From assembly GCF_914767665.1 (NCBI RefSeq), contig NC_059504.1:23042001-23106000 (forward strand): DNA of 64,000 nt, given 5' to 3'. Each line of letters opens with the position of its first letter. The stretch's first letter is position 1. The notes under the pieces were generated by a model. The model made no database searches and was not told the origin of the DNA. It saw only the letters and a list, made by a program, of their open reading frames with translations. Positions 21,725-32,260 of the stretch are shown in pieces. The DNA is from Harmonia axyridis (lineage: Eukaryota; Arthropoda; Insecta; Coleoptera; Coccinellidae). The position numbers were made by a program, and so were the translations under genes.

Positions 21725-22208
21725 CTAGCAGGTCTTAAAAAAGGCTACTATTGTGTAGCTGATTGCAACTACAGTGTGAACAAAAATGTGGTGATAATCA
21801 ATGTCACATATGATGAAAAATATTTAAAATTTTTTTGAATGATATTGTATCTTCATGGGAAAAAATTGATACCCTTTATTATTAGAAAGCAAGTTTTGTG
21901 TAAAAAAAATGCAAGATTGATAAAAAAAGTTTTATTCAATCCAAAAATACCCATGACTTCTTAATCATATGTTTAGTGATGTTTCACAGATATTCATCTG
22001 CATTTTAAAGCTGCAAGTTATTATAAAAATTGCATCTCTTATCCAATATTACAAAAGATATAACCTCTGTAAAATCTAGAAAAATTCAAATACCAGTATG
22101 AATCAAACAAAGAGCTAAAAATTCTACAATTTTTCCTAACTTTTCAAAAGAAAAAGTTTAGGCTTGGTCATTTTCCAAGAACTGCAATCATCTGAATAAT
22201 TTGATAAA
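21725..22208. other. AT-rich spacer, nothing recognised
   Basis: No domain-bearing frame or repeat arm was seen between the foldback and the tandem duplication. Confidence 0.4.
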
Positions 22209-22652
22209 ACTTAAAAATTTAAAACGAATAAAACACGTTGAATTTATTATATGCAATTCGTTTTTTATTATTTCAATAATAAATATATTTCAAAACGAAT
22301 ACGTTCGCGTATCAAAAAAAGGAAATTATGTATAGGTACATCTTCCAATTTATTATAGGTCATTAGGTCATAATGAATTAATTACTTATTATTATCTATA
22401 TTATATTGTTTCGCAAAAGGATACAATATTCTCAGACTTAAAAATTTAAAACGAATAAAACACGTTGAATTAATTATATGCAATTCGTTTTTTATTAATC
22501 AATATTTCAAAACGAATACGTTCGCGTATCAAAAAAAGGAAATTATGTATAGGTACATCTTCCAATTTATTATAGGTCATTAGGTCATAATGAATTAATT
22601 ACTTATTATTATCTATATTATATTGTATCGCAAAAGGATACAATATTCTCAG
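22209..22652. repeat. Near-identical 227-bp tandem duplication
   Basis: Two head-to-tail units, 22209-22435 (227 bases) and 22436-22652 (217 bases), both begin ACTTAAAAATTTAAAACG and end AAGGATACAATATTCTCAG. They differ by a deletion of about ten bases in the second unit near 22495 and a couple of substitutions. Within each unit AACGAATACGTTCGCG and CAATTCGTTTT form partial dyads. The near identity implies recent duplication or an assembly artefact. No coding function is visible. Confidence 0.85.
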
Positions 22653-23003
22653 AGTAGAACTTGCTCTGAGTGATGGAGAAAAAAATTTATTGTTGGATTT
22701 GATCTGAAACATGGAATTGTGATGACAACTTAGATTATAGTCTAAGGATGACACCTCATATGCTGCATTCACAATCTTGCATCTTCGCCATTTCAAACTC
22801 TGCGTTATATGTATTTACGATAATCAGTTGAAGAAAGAATTTCCAAATTTGTGCATAGTCCTCAGAATCTTGTTCACACTGCATCGTTTATCAAACTTAA
22901 ATTAATCAAATCAAATGAAAGTATTTATTCCTCTGGCTATTTATTATATTTTATTTTTTTGTTTAATGGATTCATTCCTTACTTGATGAAAATTCATTAT
23001 AAA
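22653..23003. other. AT-rich spacer, nothing recognised
   Basis: Short stretch without recognised content. It ends where the 3' tail of the minus-strand LINE fragment begins. Confidence 0.4.
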
Positions 23004-23570
23004 AAGAATAATAATAATAATAACTGTTCTTTATTGGCCATTGACCGAAGTCCTTCAGCCTAGTTTATTACACATCACAAGCCAGAAAAAAAGTATTCTC
23101 CATTTTTAAGTAATTTTACATATAATATCATACAATCCATCGATCACCCACTGTGTTAGAAATTTTCTGAGAAGGGTAGTAACTGGATCCCTGTGGAACA
23201 TGCTCTTAACATTCCCTAGGTCTTTAATTTTGTGAGAAAATCTTCTATTCAGGTCGACTAGTCTTTTCTTTATTGGCTGTATGTTAGCTTTTTCATATAG
23301 TAGCTCATTTGGAGGGTTGAGAAGCTTATTAAGTGGATGTCTTATTCGTGTTATGGTTCTGAGTGCTGTTTTCTCACCAACTTCTATATTTCTCAATACC
23401 GAGTCTGCATAACATTTACATATAATGGATGCCCATATTCTAGGATTGGTCTACAGATGGTTTTGTAAATATTGGTGGAGTTTTTCAGACTAATTCCTTC
23501 GTCTTTATATGTAAAGCATCTAAAATATTTATAAAATGATGAAATAAGGTAATTTCTACTAATCTTTTAA
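23004..23570 (-). mobile_element. 5'-truncated jockey-type LINE related to 16039-20375
   Basis: On the minus strand the sequence gives GISLKNSTNIYKTICRPILE, then after frame breaks EKTALRTITRIRHPLN, both clear relatives of the ORF2 C-terminus of the intact LINE (IYKTICRPLLEYAHP and TTALRTITRMRHPRN). The 3' UTR shares GGCTGAAGGAC with it and ends in the same trinucleotide tail, read here as AAT repeats at 23004-23022. Only the last 170 or so codons are present and they contain stops, so this is a dead copy, truncated at the 5' end as is usual for LINEs. The exact 5' break and target duplication could not be fixed. Confidence 0.75.
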
Positions 23571-24179
23571 TGTTTGCGACAATTTTTTCGCCAACACATT
23601 AGGTTACTTTTCGACTGATGTCGAGGGCGGTAAATTGGGTCTCTGCCTAGGGCGGCAGTTTGGCTAGCGACGGCCCTGCATCACCCTTTATGATTCCTCT
23701 ATTTTTCGTGACGAGATATGATATACAGGGTGTTTCCAAATAAGACGTGAACATTGGACGACGTGTTAATATGATTCATTTGCTGTAGTTTGAACCAAAA
23801 ATCAACAGTTCACGAGATATTTGATTTCTTGTGAAAAAGATTTCTCGCCTTACTCTATGATAGACACAACGTTTACATATTTCATATCGATATTGGCATT
23901 GAATCCCAGTTTAGTATTAAGTATTGTTTCTACGTATCTCTTACTTTCATTTCGACGTCCAAACCTTTCATGATGGTATATCTGTAAAACGTTATCATTA
24001 TTACCTAATTTTATTCATTTCATTCAACTTTTCATTTCAAGATTATACAATACTCCTTAAGGCCAGGCTCTCTCAAGGGATTTCTTACTGACGAATGACA
24101 GAATAATCGCAATCGCCAAAAAATCAATTTGAATATAATCGAAATAACATGTACCTAACAGTAACAACCTGGATTTCAC
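23571..24179. other. Spacer with two solitary transposon ends
   Basis: CTAGCGACGGCCCTG near 23676-23690 looks, in reverse, like the CAGGGCCGTCGCTAG terminus common in hAT-like elements. At 23724, TACAGGGTGTTTCC looks like another terminus of the CAGGGTG group. I found no partner for either. No genes were recognised. Confidence 0.35.
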
Positions 24180-24440
24180 TGGAATCGCTTGGGAGGTAAC
24201 TCTAATATTACAAGCCAAATCAAGGAAATAGCACAAAAAACAGTATTGGGTTGGGTGTATCCGGTGATAGGTCGAAAACTTTTAAAGGGGATATTTCACA
24301 AAATTTATAGCGACTCGAAAAACCATCCTAGTAATATTTTTCGATGTAGGATAACTGTGAAGAGTTTTGATGAAATAATTGGATCAAAATTAACATATCA
24401 AGACACCAAATGGAGGAAGCGACAGAGGCAGCAAATGAAG
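24180..24440 (+). pseudogene. PIF/Harbinger nuclease remnant
   Basis: A frame at 24189-24509 contains RCRITVKSFDEIIGSKLTYQ followed by DTKWRK. This resembles the region just before the catalytic core of Harbinger-type nucleases, where an RM..SFDEL segment is followed by a conserved DT.R element about 15 residues later. Only this part is recognisable and the expected downstream catalytic region is absent, so it is a fragment. The remaining residues up to 24509 are unlike the family. Confidence 0.45.
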
Positions 24441-24688
24441 GCTCCCACAAATCAAGGCGGCATAATCCTGATAATCGGTAGTACCGATTATCAAACTATC
24501 AATCGATAATAAATTAGTAGGAATCAGGCCTCAATCGCGATTGAATTGTCGCAAAGTGCGAAATTCCTGATTGTTTTATTAATTTCCAATTTCCATTAGC
24601 GACAATCCCGTCGCTTCAAAAATGGGACTGATAGCATGTGTTTAGTCGTGGCGAATATTTGGTTGTAGATATATGCGCACATTCGTAT

Positions 24689-25162
24689 TTAAGAGGAAAC
24701 ACCACCACGTGGCTGCTTACTGCTTAGTTCAAGAAGAAATTAGGGATATTTCTGCTTACAAATCACCGATTTTTATGAGAAATTTACATAATTTAATTCA
24801 ACATGAAAGTGAATATTTTTAATTCGCGCAAAAAAAATAATAAAAATTTTGGTAACTTTTGATTTTCGCAAAAAAAATTTATATGTTTTTTGTACGAAGC
24901 ATAATTTCAAAATATTCGTGGAAAAAACCTTCCAAAAATTATTACAAAAGAGATAAAACTATAATTTCGTGAAAGTCATCGTACATCAGTGCTGCCCACT
25001 ACATATTTTTTTCGAAGAAAGAAATAAGATGGAGTGAATGTAAATGAACAACTTTGTACTCCGCAGAAAGTTTGATCACCGCAGGAACGCCAGAGGGGAA
25101 ATTAATGGGTACCAAAGTTTGACCGATACGCGAAAAACCACGTGGTGGTAATCCCTCTTTAG
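24689..25162. mobile_element. TTAA-flanked MITE, copy 1 (474 bp)
   Basis: The left end reads TTAAGAGGAAACACCACCAC followed by GTGG, mirrored by CCACGTGGTGGTAATCCCTC and TTTAG at 25162. The inner region matches, in reverse, the element at 41804-42228, including ATCGTACATCAGTGCTGCCC against its counterpart near 41960. TTAA at the left and a one-base variant at the right suggest piggyBac-type insertion. No coding capacity. Confidence 0.7.
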
Positions 25163-26564
25163 ATTATGTGTTTCATTTTTGGGTCCAAACGATCGCGCGT
25201 AGAAAAATCGCATGTACTTGCCTAGCATAATAAATTCTTGATCCAAGAAGGATAACTTTTTCTGATAATTAGAAATGATACTCTTCTGTTGTTAGAAAAA
25301 ATTCACTCTCTGGGTTTTATATTTTTAGCTGACAATGTCGAGAACAAGTTTTTCTTGATACTACCATACTTCAACAGGAATCGCCACCCATGACTCCCAA
25401 GAAATTCCCATCTTTCGCGGTAGGGATCGGACCTCACTACAATGAAGCCTCGTATACACGTCGAGCAAATGAAAATAATTATCGCCGTCCACAATTTGCG
25501 GAAAAATGCCTCTCTAATGGTTCGCTTATTTGGCATTTATGACTTTTAATAACGAAGAACATTGGCGCAATCACTCGACTGATATTAAGTCGGAAAATTG
25601 ACAGATATAAGTGGCCCTAATAATGTAATGACGGTGTCGGTGAGGCATAATGAGTATTGGTCTCATAATTAGGCGAATGGGCCAATTTTGCGAACATGTG
25701 TAATATCCTCGATGCTTCCAGGCCAGTGTCGGCTCGTGCCCCCTTTCAGACGGGAGCTACCTCATTTCAGAAAGGGGGGTCCTGAAAGTATTTCAAAAAC
25801 ATCCACCTGAAACATCTAATTCCATAATCAATTTGGGTGAAGATATGAAATTCCAGATTTCCTTACAATTGAAATCGGACCTACACTGAACATTAATTCA
25901 ATGAAAAACGTGATTGTATCGATGAATTCAGTCATCATTTCTCAATCGATTAACAGAAACAATAATACAACGAAAAGCCGTTTATTATATTGATGAATTC
26001 ATTCATTGAATCAAGGAACAACTTCCATTAAACCAATGTACATTATTATAATGCTCTGCTTTTGTTGCACTTTTTATATCAATAATGTTCATTTAAATTA
26101 TTCGAAGCGAATGTACGACTTCATACATTCAATGAAAAAAGTTCTGCTATCCATTGAATATTGCATCGGAACAACTAACACTCAACACCAATTTCAGAAT
26201 AGTGACATTGATGAACAGAGATTAATAATATCAGTGAATAAGGTACGTTGAGAGATGAATTTTCATTATATTAATGAAAAAAAGGACATTGTATCAATGA
26301 AATGAAGTTGAGGATTGCCATTCTTTCAAACATTGAACAAAATTTTTCTCAGTGGGAATTAAATTAATCCTCTTTTTTTAGCCCTTAAAGATCTCAGTAA
26401 AATTCAACTGCGTTTTGCTAATCTGACCTGAATTTTCCCAATGTGATCACTGTTATTCAGATTATTTAGTGCAACCTTCATCTTCTGATTCGAATAACCA
26501 AAAATTAATGACAATTTAAAAAAATCGATTAGCATCGAAACACCACGAGGTCAAGATTTCTTTT
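25163..26564. other. Spacer, nothing firmly recognised
   Basis: GC content rises at 25330-25520, where short frames exist on both strands, but none has a recognisable motif or splice structure. Near 25715, CAGTGTCGGCTCGTGCCCC resembles a hAT-type terminus with no partner found. Confidence 0.35.
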
Positions 26565-26690
26565 AGGGTCGGTATTAAAAAATGATAACCGACGGTTGAG
26601 CTGTGCGTCAACTACCAAATTCCATATTTATAGGAAGGAATTTGGTGGTTGAACGATTGAACCGTCGGTTATCCTTAATAATACCGGCCT
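26565..26690. repeat. 126-bp hairpin MITE
   Basis: AGGGTCGGTATT at the left is mirrored by AATACCGGCCT at the right. The stem continues through GATAACCGACGGTT / AACCGTCGGTTATC and ACCAAATTCC / GGAATTTGGT, leaving a loop of about ten bases. As RNA it would fold into one long stem. A tiny foldback transposon is most likely; a structured RNA gene is less likely given the AT-rich, gene-free setting. Confidence 0.7.
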
Positions 26691-29466
26691 TTAGAGTAAG
26701 GTATAGTTCGACTTAAGATTAGTTTGAGTTAGACAGGCATTCTTGATTGAATTAAAAAATAAGATATAGAGGTAAACCAAATCAAATTCGAGTTATAATG
26801 GTGAAGAATAGTGATATATTTATTCTCTATAGTAGGAATAGATCGTACATATTTGAATAAATTTACTTAAAAATGAATTTACATTAGAAAATTTCGAAAT
26901 GAATCTACGCCTCTGCGAGTTGACAAATGTCAATGGACGAATTATGAATATTTCAAAAGTTTTTCTGATGAAAGAATCTGATTCAGACTCCGAAACATCA
27001 AAAGAGTTTATTAATTCAAAGTGTTATTGTTGGTTTATTTTTAGGCAACATTTTTTTTTCAACCGATTAACTTCTGTGAAATTAGTGCAGGAATGTTCAC
27101 AGGAGCATTTTATTTCTGAAACTCAACAAAGTCTTGTGCGGCTGGGTTTCGAATTAAGTACTTACTTCCAGTTATAGAGGTAATTTATTTTTGTGGGTCT
27201 TGTATAAATGGAAAATAATTTTCGAATTCAAAGGGATTAAGAATGATTCAATTTATCAAGGATATCGAGTTAACGAGGTTCGACTGCATTTGCAGATGAA
27301 AAAAATCTAGAAAATACCAGGCAATTAATATGGTGCTCAAAAATGCTAGATTGACAAGGGTTCGAAACTCACTTTTTGTTCGTTTCGTTTCTGAGCTAGA
27401 ATATTTGAGCTAATCATATTATTATATTCCCATTTTTATAAAAAGGTGGCAATTAATAAGAATACTTTTGAAAATTATGGAATACATTTGAGCGAAATAA
27501 AAAGTCAAAATCCATAATATCGAGATTATTGAATAAAATGAACAATTGTAAAGTTTATCAAAATATATCAAGGACTTGAATAGGAGTTGATAAACAGTCG
27601 CGAATCCAAACGACATAATAATATACACTGAAAAATATTAATACATACTATAGTAACTGAATCAATCATTGACATAATCATTCCTGGTGTGTTGAAAGGA
27701 TCAACATGGATAACATTCACTTAGTTTAAAGAAAAACATCAGAATTAAGCCAGATTCGATTTTGTAATCAATAGTGCCATAAAAAAAATATGTATTTTCA
27801 ATCAAATCAATATTATCGAGGAAAAGAGGAGAATGTGCTCATTTATTGAATAATACAGCTTGTAAAACAGTTGAGTAACTTTCATTACTAAGTTTTCATT
27901 TTAAGCTTACTCAAGTGACTATAATAGAAGTCATAGTGACATGTGTAAGATAAAAAAGAAAAAAATTTACAAATATATAAGTATAATAAATACAAATAAA
28001 AATAAGAAATACTGAACTCAATATCCATAATATTATAATTTTCTGGAGTATAATTGTTATTTTGAATATATTTCCATCAAATGAAGGCCGAATCTATTAA
28101 TTGCTGTAATTTTTTTCACTTTGTTTTCTATTTTTAAACATGTTAGAAAAGTTCTTTATTGTTATATTTTCTTAGTAAGTGAGTTTGTGAGTAGAAATTT
28201 ATCGGGAGGGAAGTACCCCATTGCCCTTCCTAGAGCAGCCTCCACTGACGTATTCTTTGATGCGTCCTGGCTCTTCTCGATTCGCGTTTGCACAGGTACT
28301 TGTGTCGTCAGTAGCGCCTCCGCTTATTTTCTAAATTACAATCACGATTATCATTATATTAGATTATATTCTTCAAGATGGGGATCAGTGAGAATGTTCC
28401 TTGGCTCGGAATGTCCTCACATCGTGGCATTTTTTCCAATCGACTAAATTGATATGAAATGGATAATGATGTCTGTAGAAAAATCGAATTAAATTTATAC
28501 AGAAGTTTATGGAAAATTATGTTGGATTTACGTGTAATTTTATGGGAGAAATCACTGGATTTTGAATGAATTGATAATGTTTTCCATTAGCCTGACTAAT
28601 ATAGCTCTTCCATAATGAGATTATCGATAATGATAAGAGCAGGGATTATTCTTAATAAGTTATTCATAAAATTTACATTCAAGGTAGTTTGAAACTTTAA
28701 ACCTGCAATGGTTTAATGGTCTCGCAGAATATCTTATCTTCTGAATATAGAAGTATATCCGTAATGGGCTGCAAAACTTGGGATACTCATAATTATTATT
28801 TCTTAATTTCACATAGCATATTTAAAACTTTGTGCAATTGGAGATTGTTATATATCAAATTTCACCAAGGACATCCAGCAAAATTATGTAGAGATCTGAA
28901 ATAAAAACTTTTGTTAGGTTTCTTCAACAACTGCCTTTATCTACATTATAACTGAAATGTTTAGTTTCCGTTTTCTCAAAAATCGGATGGAAAACGTATT
29001 AATAATCATATTTTCCTCCATAATTATGTGTGTGATAAATTTCAAAAATTTTCATTAGACGAACAATGAATGAATATTATGAAAAATTAAAAATTGGTTT
29101 TTGTGAAGCCAGTTAGAGCGTTAATAGAATTTATTTTTTCAGTTGAATAGGAATACAAATTAGGATGCCTCTAAATAAATTCGCCATTTATGCCATCAGT
29201 TGGGAAATGCCTAATTTTGTGAAACGCGTGAAATCTTTTCGTTTCGTGAAAGCTCACAAGTTACCCAAAATTAGGTATTTCGTAATGTACCTATTGCACA
29301 CAAGATTTTTTATAATTTTGAAGAAAGTAATAAAAAACTTGAATATAATTGACAAAAATTGTGAAAACATGAATATAGTCTGTTTGCTGTTATTAATTCG
29401 TCTTAGTTGTCAGTATGACATTTTGTATGTAAGGCTGAACAGAAGGTTTATTTTTATTTTCACAAA
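26691..29466. other. 2.8-kb AT-rich spacer, nothing firmly recognised
   Basis: Several short frames exist, the longest 108 codons at 28121-28447, but none has a recognisable domain. The GC-richer block at 28190-28320 contains GGGAGGGAAGTACCCCATTG, which looks more like a transposon end than an exon. No RNA gene was recognised. Confidence 0.35.
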
Positions 29467-30080
29467 ATGACTGATTCAGGTTCTGATGAAGAGCTACTAA
29501 GGCTATCCTAACCTATCAGTAATTCCCAAAAAGTCAAAAGCAGTATGATTTGGCATAAAAAAATTTGTTACGGGGTGTGATGAGAAAGTTTTACTTGCAT
29601 ATTGTGAGGGTAAGATAATCTAAAAGTTTCTACATTATGGACACTTTATTCAATAATGAGGTCCGAACTTGATCTCAAGAGAAATATATCGATATTAAAA
29701 AATATACAAATATCAAAGAAGATTTTGCCGAATATTTGGTAGAAGCTGATGACAAAGAATACTTAATGGCTACAAGCTTACAATGATTGTTGGTATGATA
29801 GGAGCATGCAGAAAAGCAAAAATAACATTCCATCCATTTAAAAATGAATAGATGAACAAAGCCATTTTTGTGTTGATATCCCACCTTCAAAAACAAAATT
29901 ATGCGGCAGTTTGCAATTACTACTGGGGACATTGAAAATACGAATCTTTTTTAAATGATAAGAAAAGATATTAAGTTGTTTGTGCCCTCAGAATCTTAAA
30001 CACAATCCTGCTCTCTATGTGCCTACTCATATTGGCTACAGATTCAGAAGAAGATTTGCCACTTTCCTAGTAGGCAGGAG
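29467..30080 (+). pseudogene. KIAA1958/Crypton-like tyrosine recombinase pseudogene
   Basis: Reading plus-strand frames in order gives an acidic start MTDSGSDEELLRLS at 29467, then VIPKKSKAV, a KVLLAYCEG block, then SELDLKRNISI, a MIGACRKA-like stretch near 29790 and IPPSKTKL near 29880. These blocks appear in the order found in the tyrosine-recombinase-like family related to KIAA1958 and Cryptons, multi-copy in many insects. Several stops and frame changes separate them, so the gene is dead. It ends just left of the LINE insertion at 30174. The identification rests on short motifs from memory of the family. Confidence 0.45.
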
Positions 30081-30202
30081 AGCTTACATTTTGAAATTAA
30101 AGGGGTATGGAGGTTGAAAATTTGGTTTTTTGGGTAGTATTGATCGAAACCACTTCAACATTTAAAATATAATATGTATATGTATTGACTCCCTTCTGTT
30201 GC

Positions 30203-30381
30203 TGTTACTACTTCAACTTGTAGAAGTAAGTAATCTTTAATAATTTATTTCGTATAAATGAAGAGGGAAATCAAATGATAACATTTCATCTCAGCGTTTA
30301 ATTTGAAACTGAATGTTCCTGCTACATGTGAATATTATCACAACATGTGTTACAAAAAATAACAATCTCAATACCATAACA
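30203..30381 (-). repeat. 3' LTR of the Gypsy element
   Basis: The 179-base repeat reads TGTTATGG at the start and GTAGTAACA at the end on the minus strand, so it has the standard TG..CA ends within a longer TGTTA/TAACA inverted pair. It appears identical to 34550-34728. Confidence 0.95.
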
Positions 30382-30393
30382 TTTCTCCCCCTA
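30382..30393 (-). promoter_or_regulatory. Polypurine tract of the Gypsy element
   Basis: Directly next to the 3' LTR, the minus strand reads AGGGGGAGAAA, the purine run that primes plus-strand DNA synthesis in LTR retrotransposons. Confidence 0.8.
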
Positions 30394-30422
30394 AAGAATT
30401 TTTAATACAAAATCAAAAATAG

Positions 30423-32260
30423 TCAATAGCCAAAACGTTCAATGGGTTTAACATTCCGTTTGGGTCTCTGTTCAGGAGTTTTATTTACACTTGCTGAACT
30501 ATTTCCTGAATTACTATTTACATCATTACTTCTTAAGTCTAAATCTACACAATTCTCTGAATAATTATTTACATGTTCACTTAATTCTAAATTTTCAGTT
30601 TGTCCTAGCCAATTTCTATTTACATTTCTCTCAACTTCTGAATTTTCAATATTTACATTTCCATTCAAAACTGAATTTTTACTATTTACAATATTACCTA
30701 AATTTTCTGGCATGGACTTTTTCCAGTTAAAATGTTTTATTTGATTTACATGTCTCCTCCAATACAAATTTAACTTAGGTATGAAAACTATATACATATT
30801 TTTACCAATTTTATCCTCAACAATACCTTGTATCCAGTATCTCCTATTGTTTTTATAATTCAATACCAGTACTTCATCCTCCTCAGTAAATTTTGTAAAA
30901 TTTTTTCCAGAAAAATACATTTTTTGTTTGTACTGAGAATTTGAGACATTTTCTTTCAAATTATTCGAAATAGGAGGAATTAACAAACTGAACCGGTCAT
31001 TGACCTTATGCCTAAAAAGTAGTTCAGAAGGGTTGACGCCAGTAGTACTGTGTGCAGAATTTCTGTCAAATAAGAAATTACAGAGAACCAAATCCAAATC
31101 TTTACCAACATTTTCATGCAAATTTTTCAATAACGCTTTCTTTATAATTTTAACTGATGACTCTGCTTCTCCGTTGGATTGCGGATGGTATGGAGGTGTA
31201 AATATCAAATTTATACGATTTTTGTATAAAAATTGTTTAAACTCATGACAATCGAATTGTGGACCATTGTCACACACTAATATTTTTGGTAATCCAAAAC
31301 GAGCGAAAGTATAGCGTAAGGTTCTAATAGTTTCTGATGCTGTGATTTTGGACATTATAAAAACTTCGATCCATTTGGAATGAGTATCCACAATTACCAA
31401 AAAAAATTTTCCCAAAAACGGTCCGCAAAAATCGATATGAATGCGTTCCCAAGCTTTATCGGGCCATTTCCAAGTATCTAATTTATGTTTGTTGGGCCTA
31501 TCACTGTTAATTTTACAAGCTTCACAATTATTTAGAAAATTTATAATATCCAGATCTATGTTTGGCCACCAAAAATAAGACCTAGCGATACTCTTCATCT
31601 TCGCTATTCCCAAATGTGTCTCATGTAACCTATTTAATATTGAATTTTGTAAAATACTAGGGATCACTAAGCGATTATTCCATAAAATACATTCAGACTC
31701 AACACTTAGTTCAAAGCGTTTCTTCAGAAAAGCTTGGTAACCTTCGATATCGTTACAAGACGAAGGCCAACGACCTTTTTTTACAAATAATAATATTTTT
31801 CTGAGATCTTTATCATTTTCTGTAGCTCTCTTCACATCTTCGAAATTTATTTGCATTCCACATTTTTCGAAATAATTACAATAATTAATATCAATATAAG
31901 AAATTTCTTCTGTATATTCAAAATTATCCGGAAGAGGTAATCTGCTCAAACAATCTGCGACGTTATTTTCGGATCTTACATACTCTATTTTGTAGGTGTA
32001 ATTTGACAAAATCACTGCCCATCTTCTGAGTCGATTTGCCGAAAATTGTGGAATTGCTTTTGACGGATTAAAAATTGCTAATAATGGCTTGTGATCAGTA
32101 ACAAGAATAAACGGTCGGTTATAAAGATATTGATTGAATTTATCGAGACCAAAAATAATAGCAAGACCTTCCTTTTCTATTTGTGAATAGTTAATTTCAC
32201 TTTTATTCAATGTTCTAGAGGCGTATGCAATAAGTCGTTCAGTTTTATTTTCGAAAACAT
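30423..32260 (-). pseudogene. Gypsy pol, RNase H end and integrase
   Basis: An open frame of nearly 600 codons. It begins within RNase H, with EINYSQIEKEGLAIIFGLDK and TDHKPLLAIF near residue 38. The integrase follows: a zinc-binding HHCC region (LHETHLG ... CEACK, about residues 190-235), then the catalytic core with HIDFCGPF, CDNGPQFD and PYHPQSNGEAESS, supplying Asp, Asp and Glu. The tail is asparagine- and serine-rich and ends NVKPIERFGY, with no chromodomain seen. The protein would insert the DNA copy. It is separated by a single-base-type frame change near 32255-32265 from the upstream frame. The first codon is TTG, so this is a continuation of pol and not a separate gene. Confidence 0.88.

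Noticed and set aside
24189..24509. Intact 106-residue host protein
   Set aside because: Only residues matching a Harbinger-type nuclease fragment are recognisable; the start codon is a weak alternative and the remainder is unlike the family.
27359..27375. tRNA-like GGTTCGAAACTC T-loop word
   Set aside because: No matching acceptor stem, D arm or anticodon arm could be placed around it.
28121..28447. 108-codon plus frame with a GC-richer core, possible host exon
   Set aside because: No recognisable domain or paired splice sites; GGGAGGGAAGTACCCC looks more like a transposon end.
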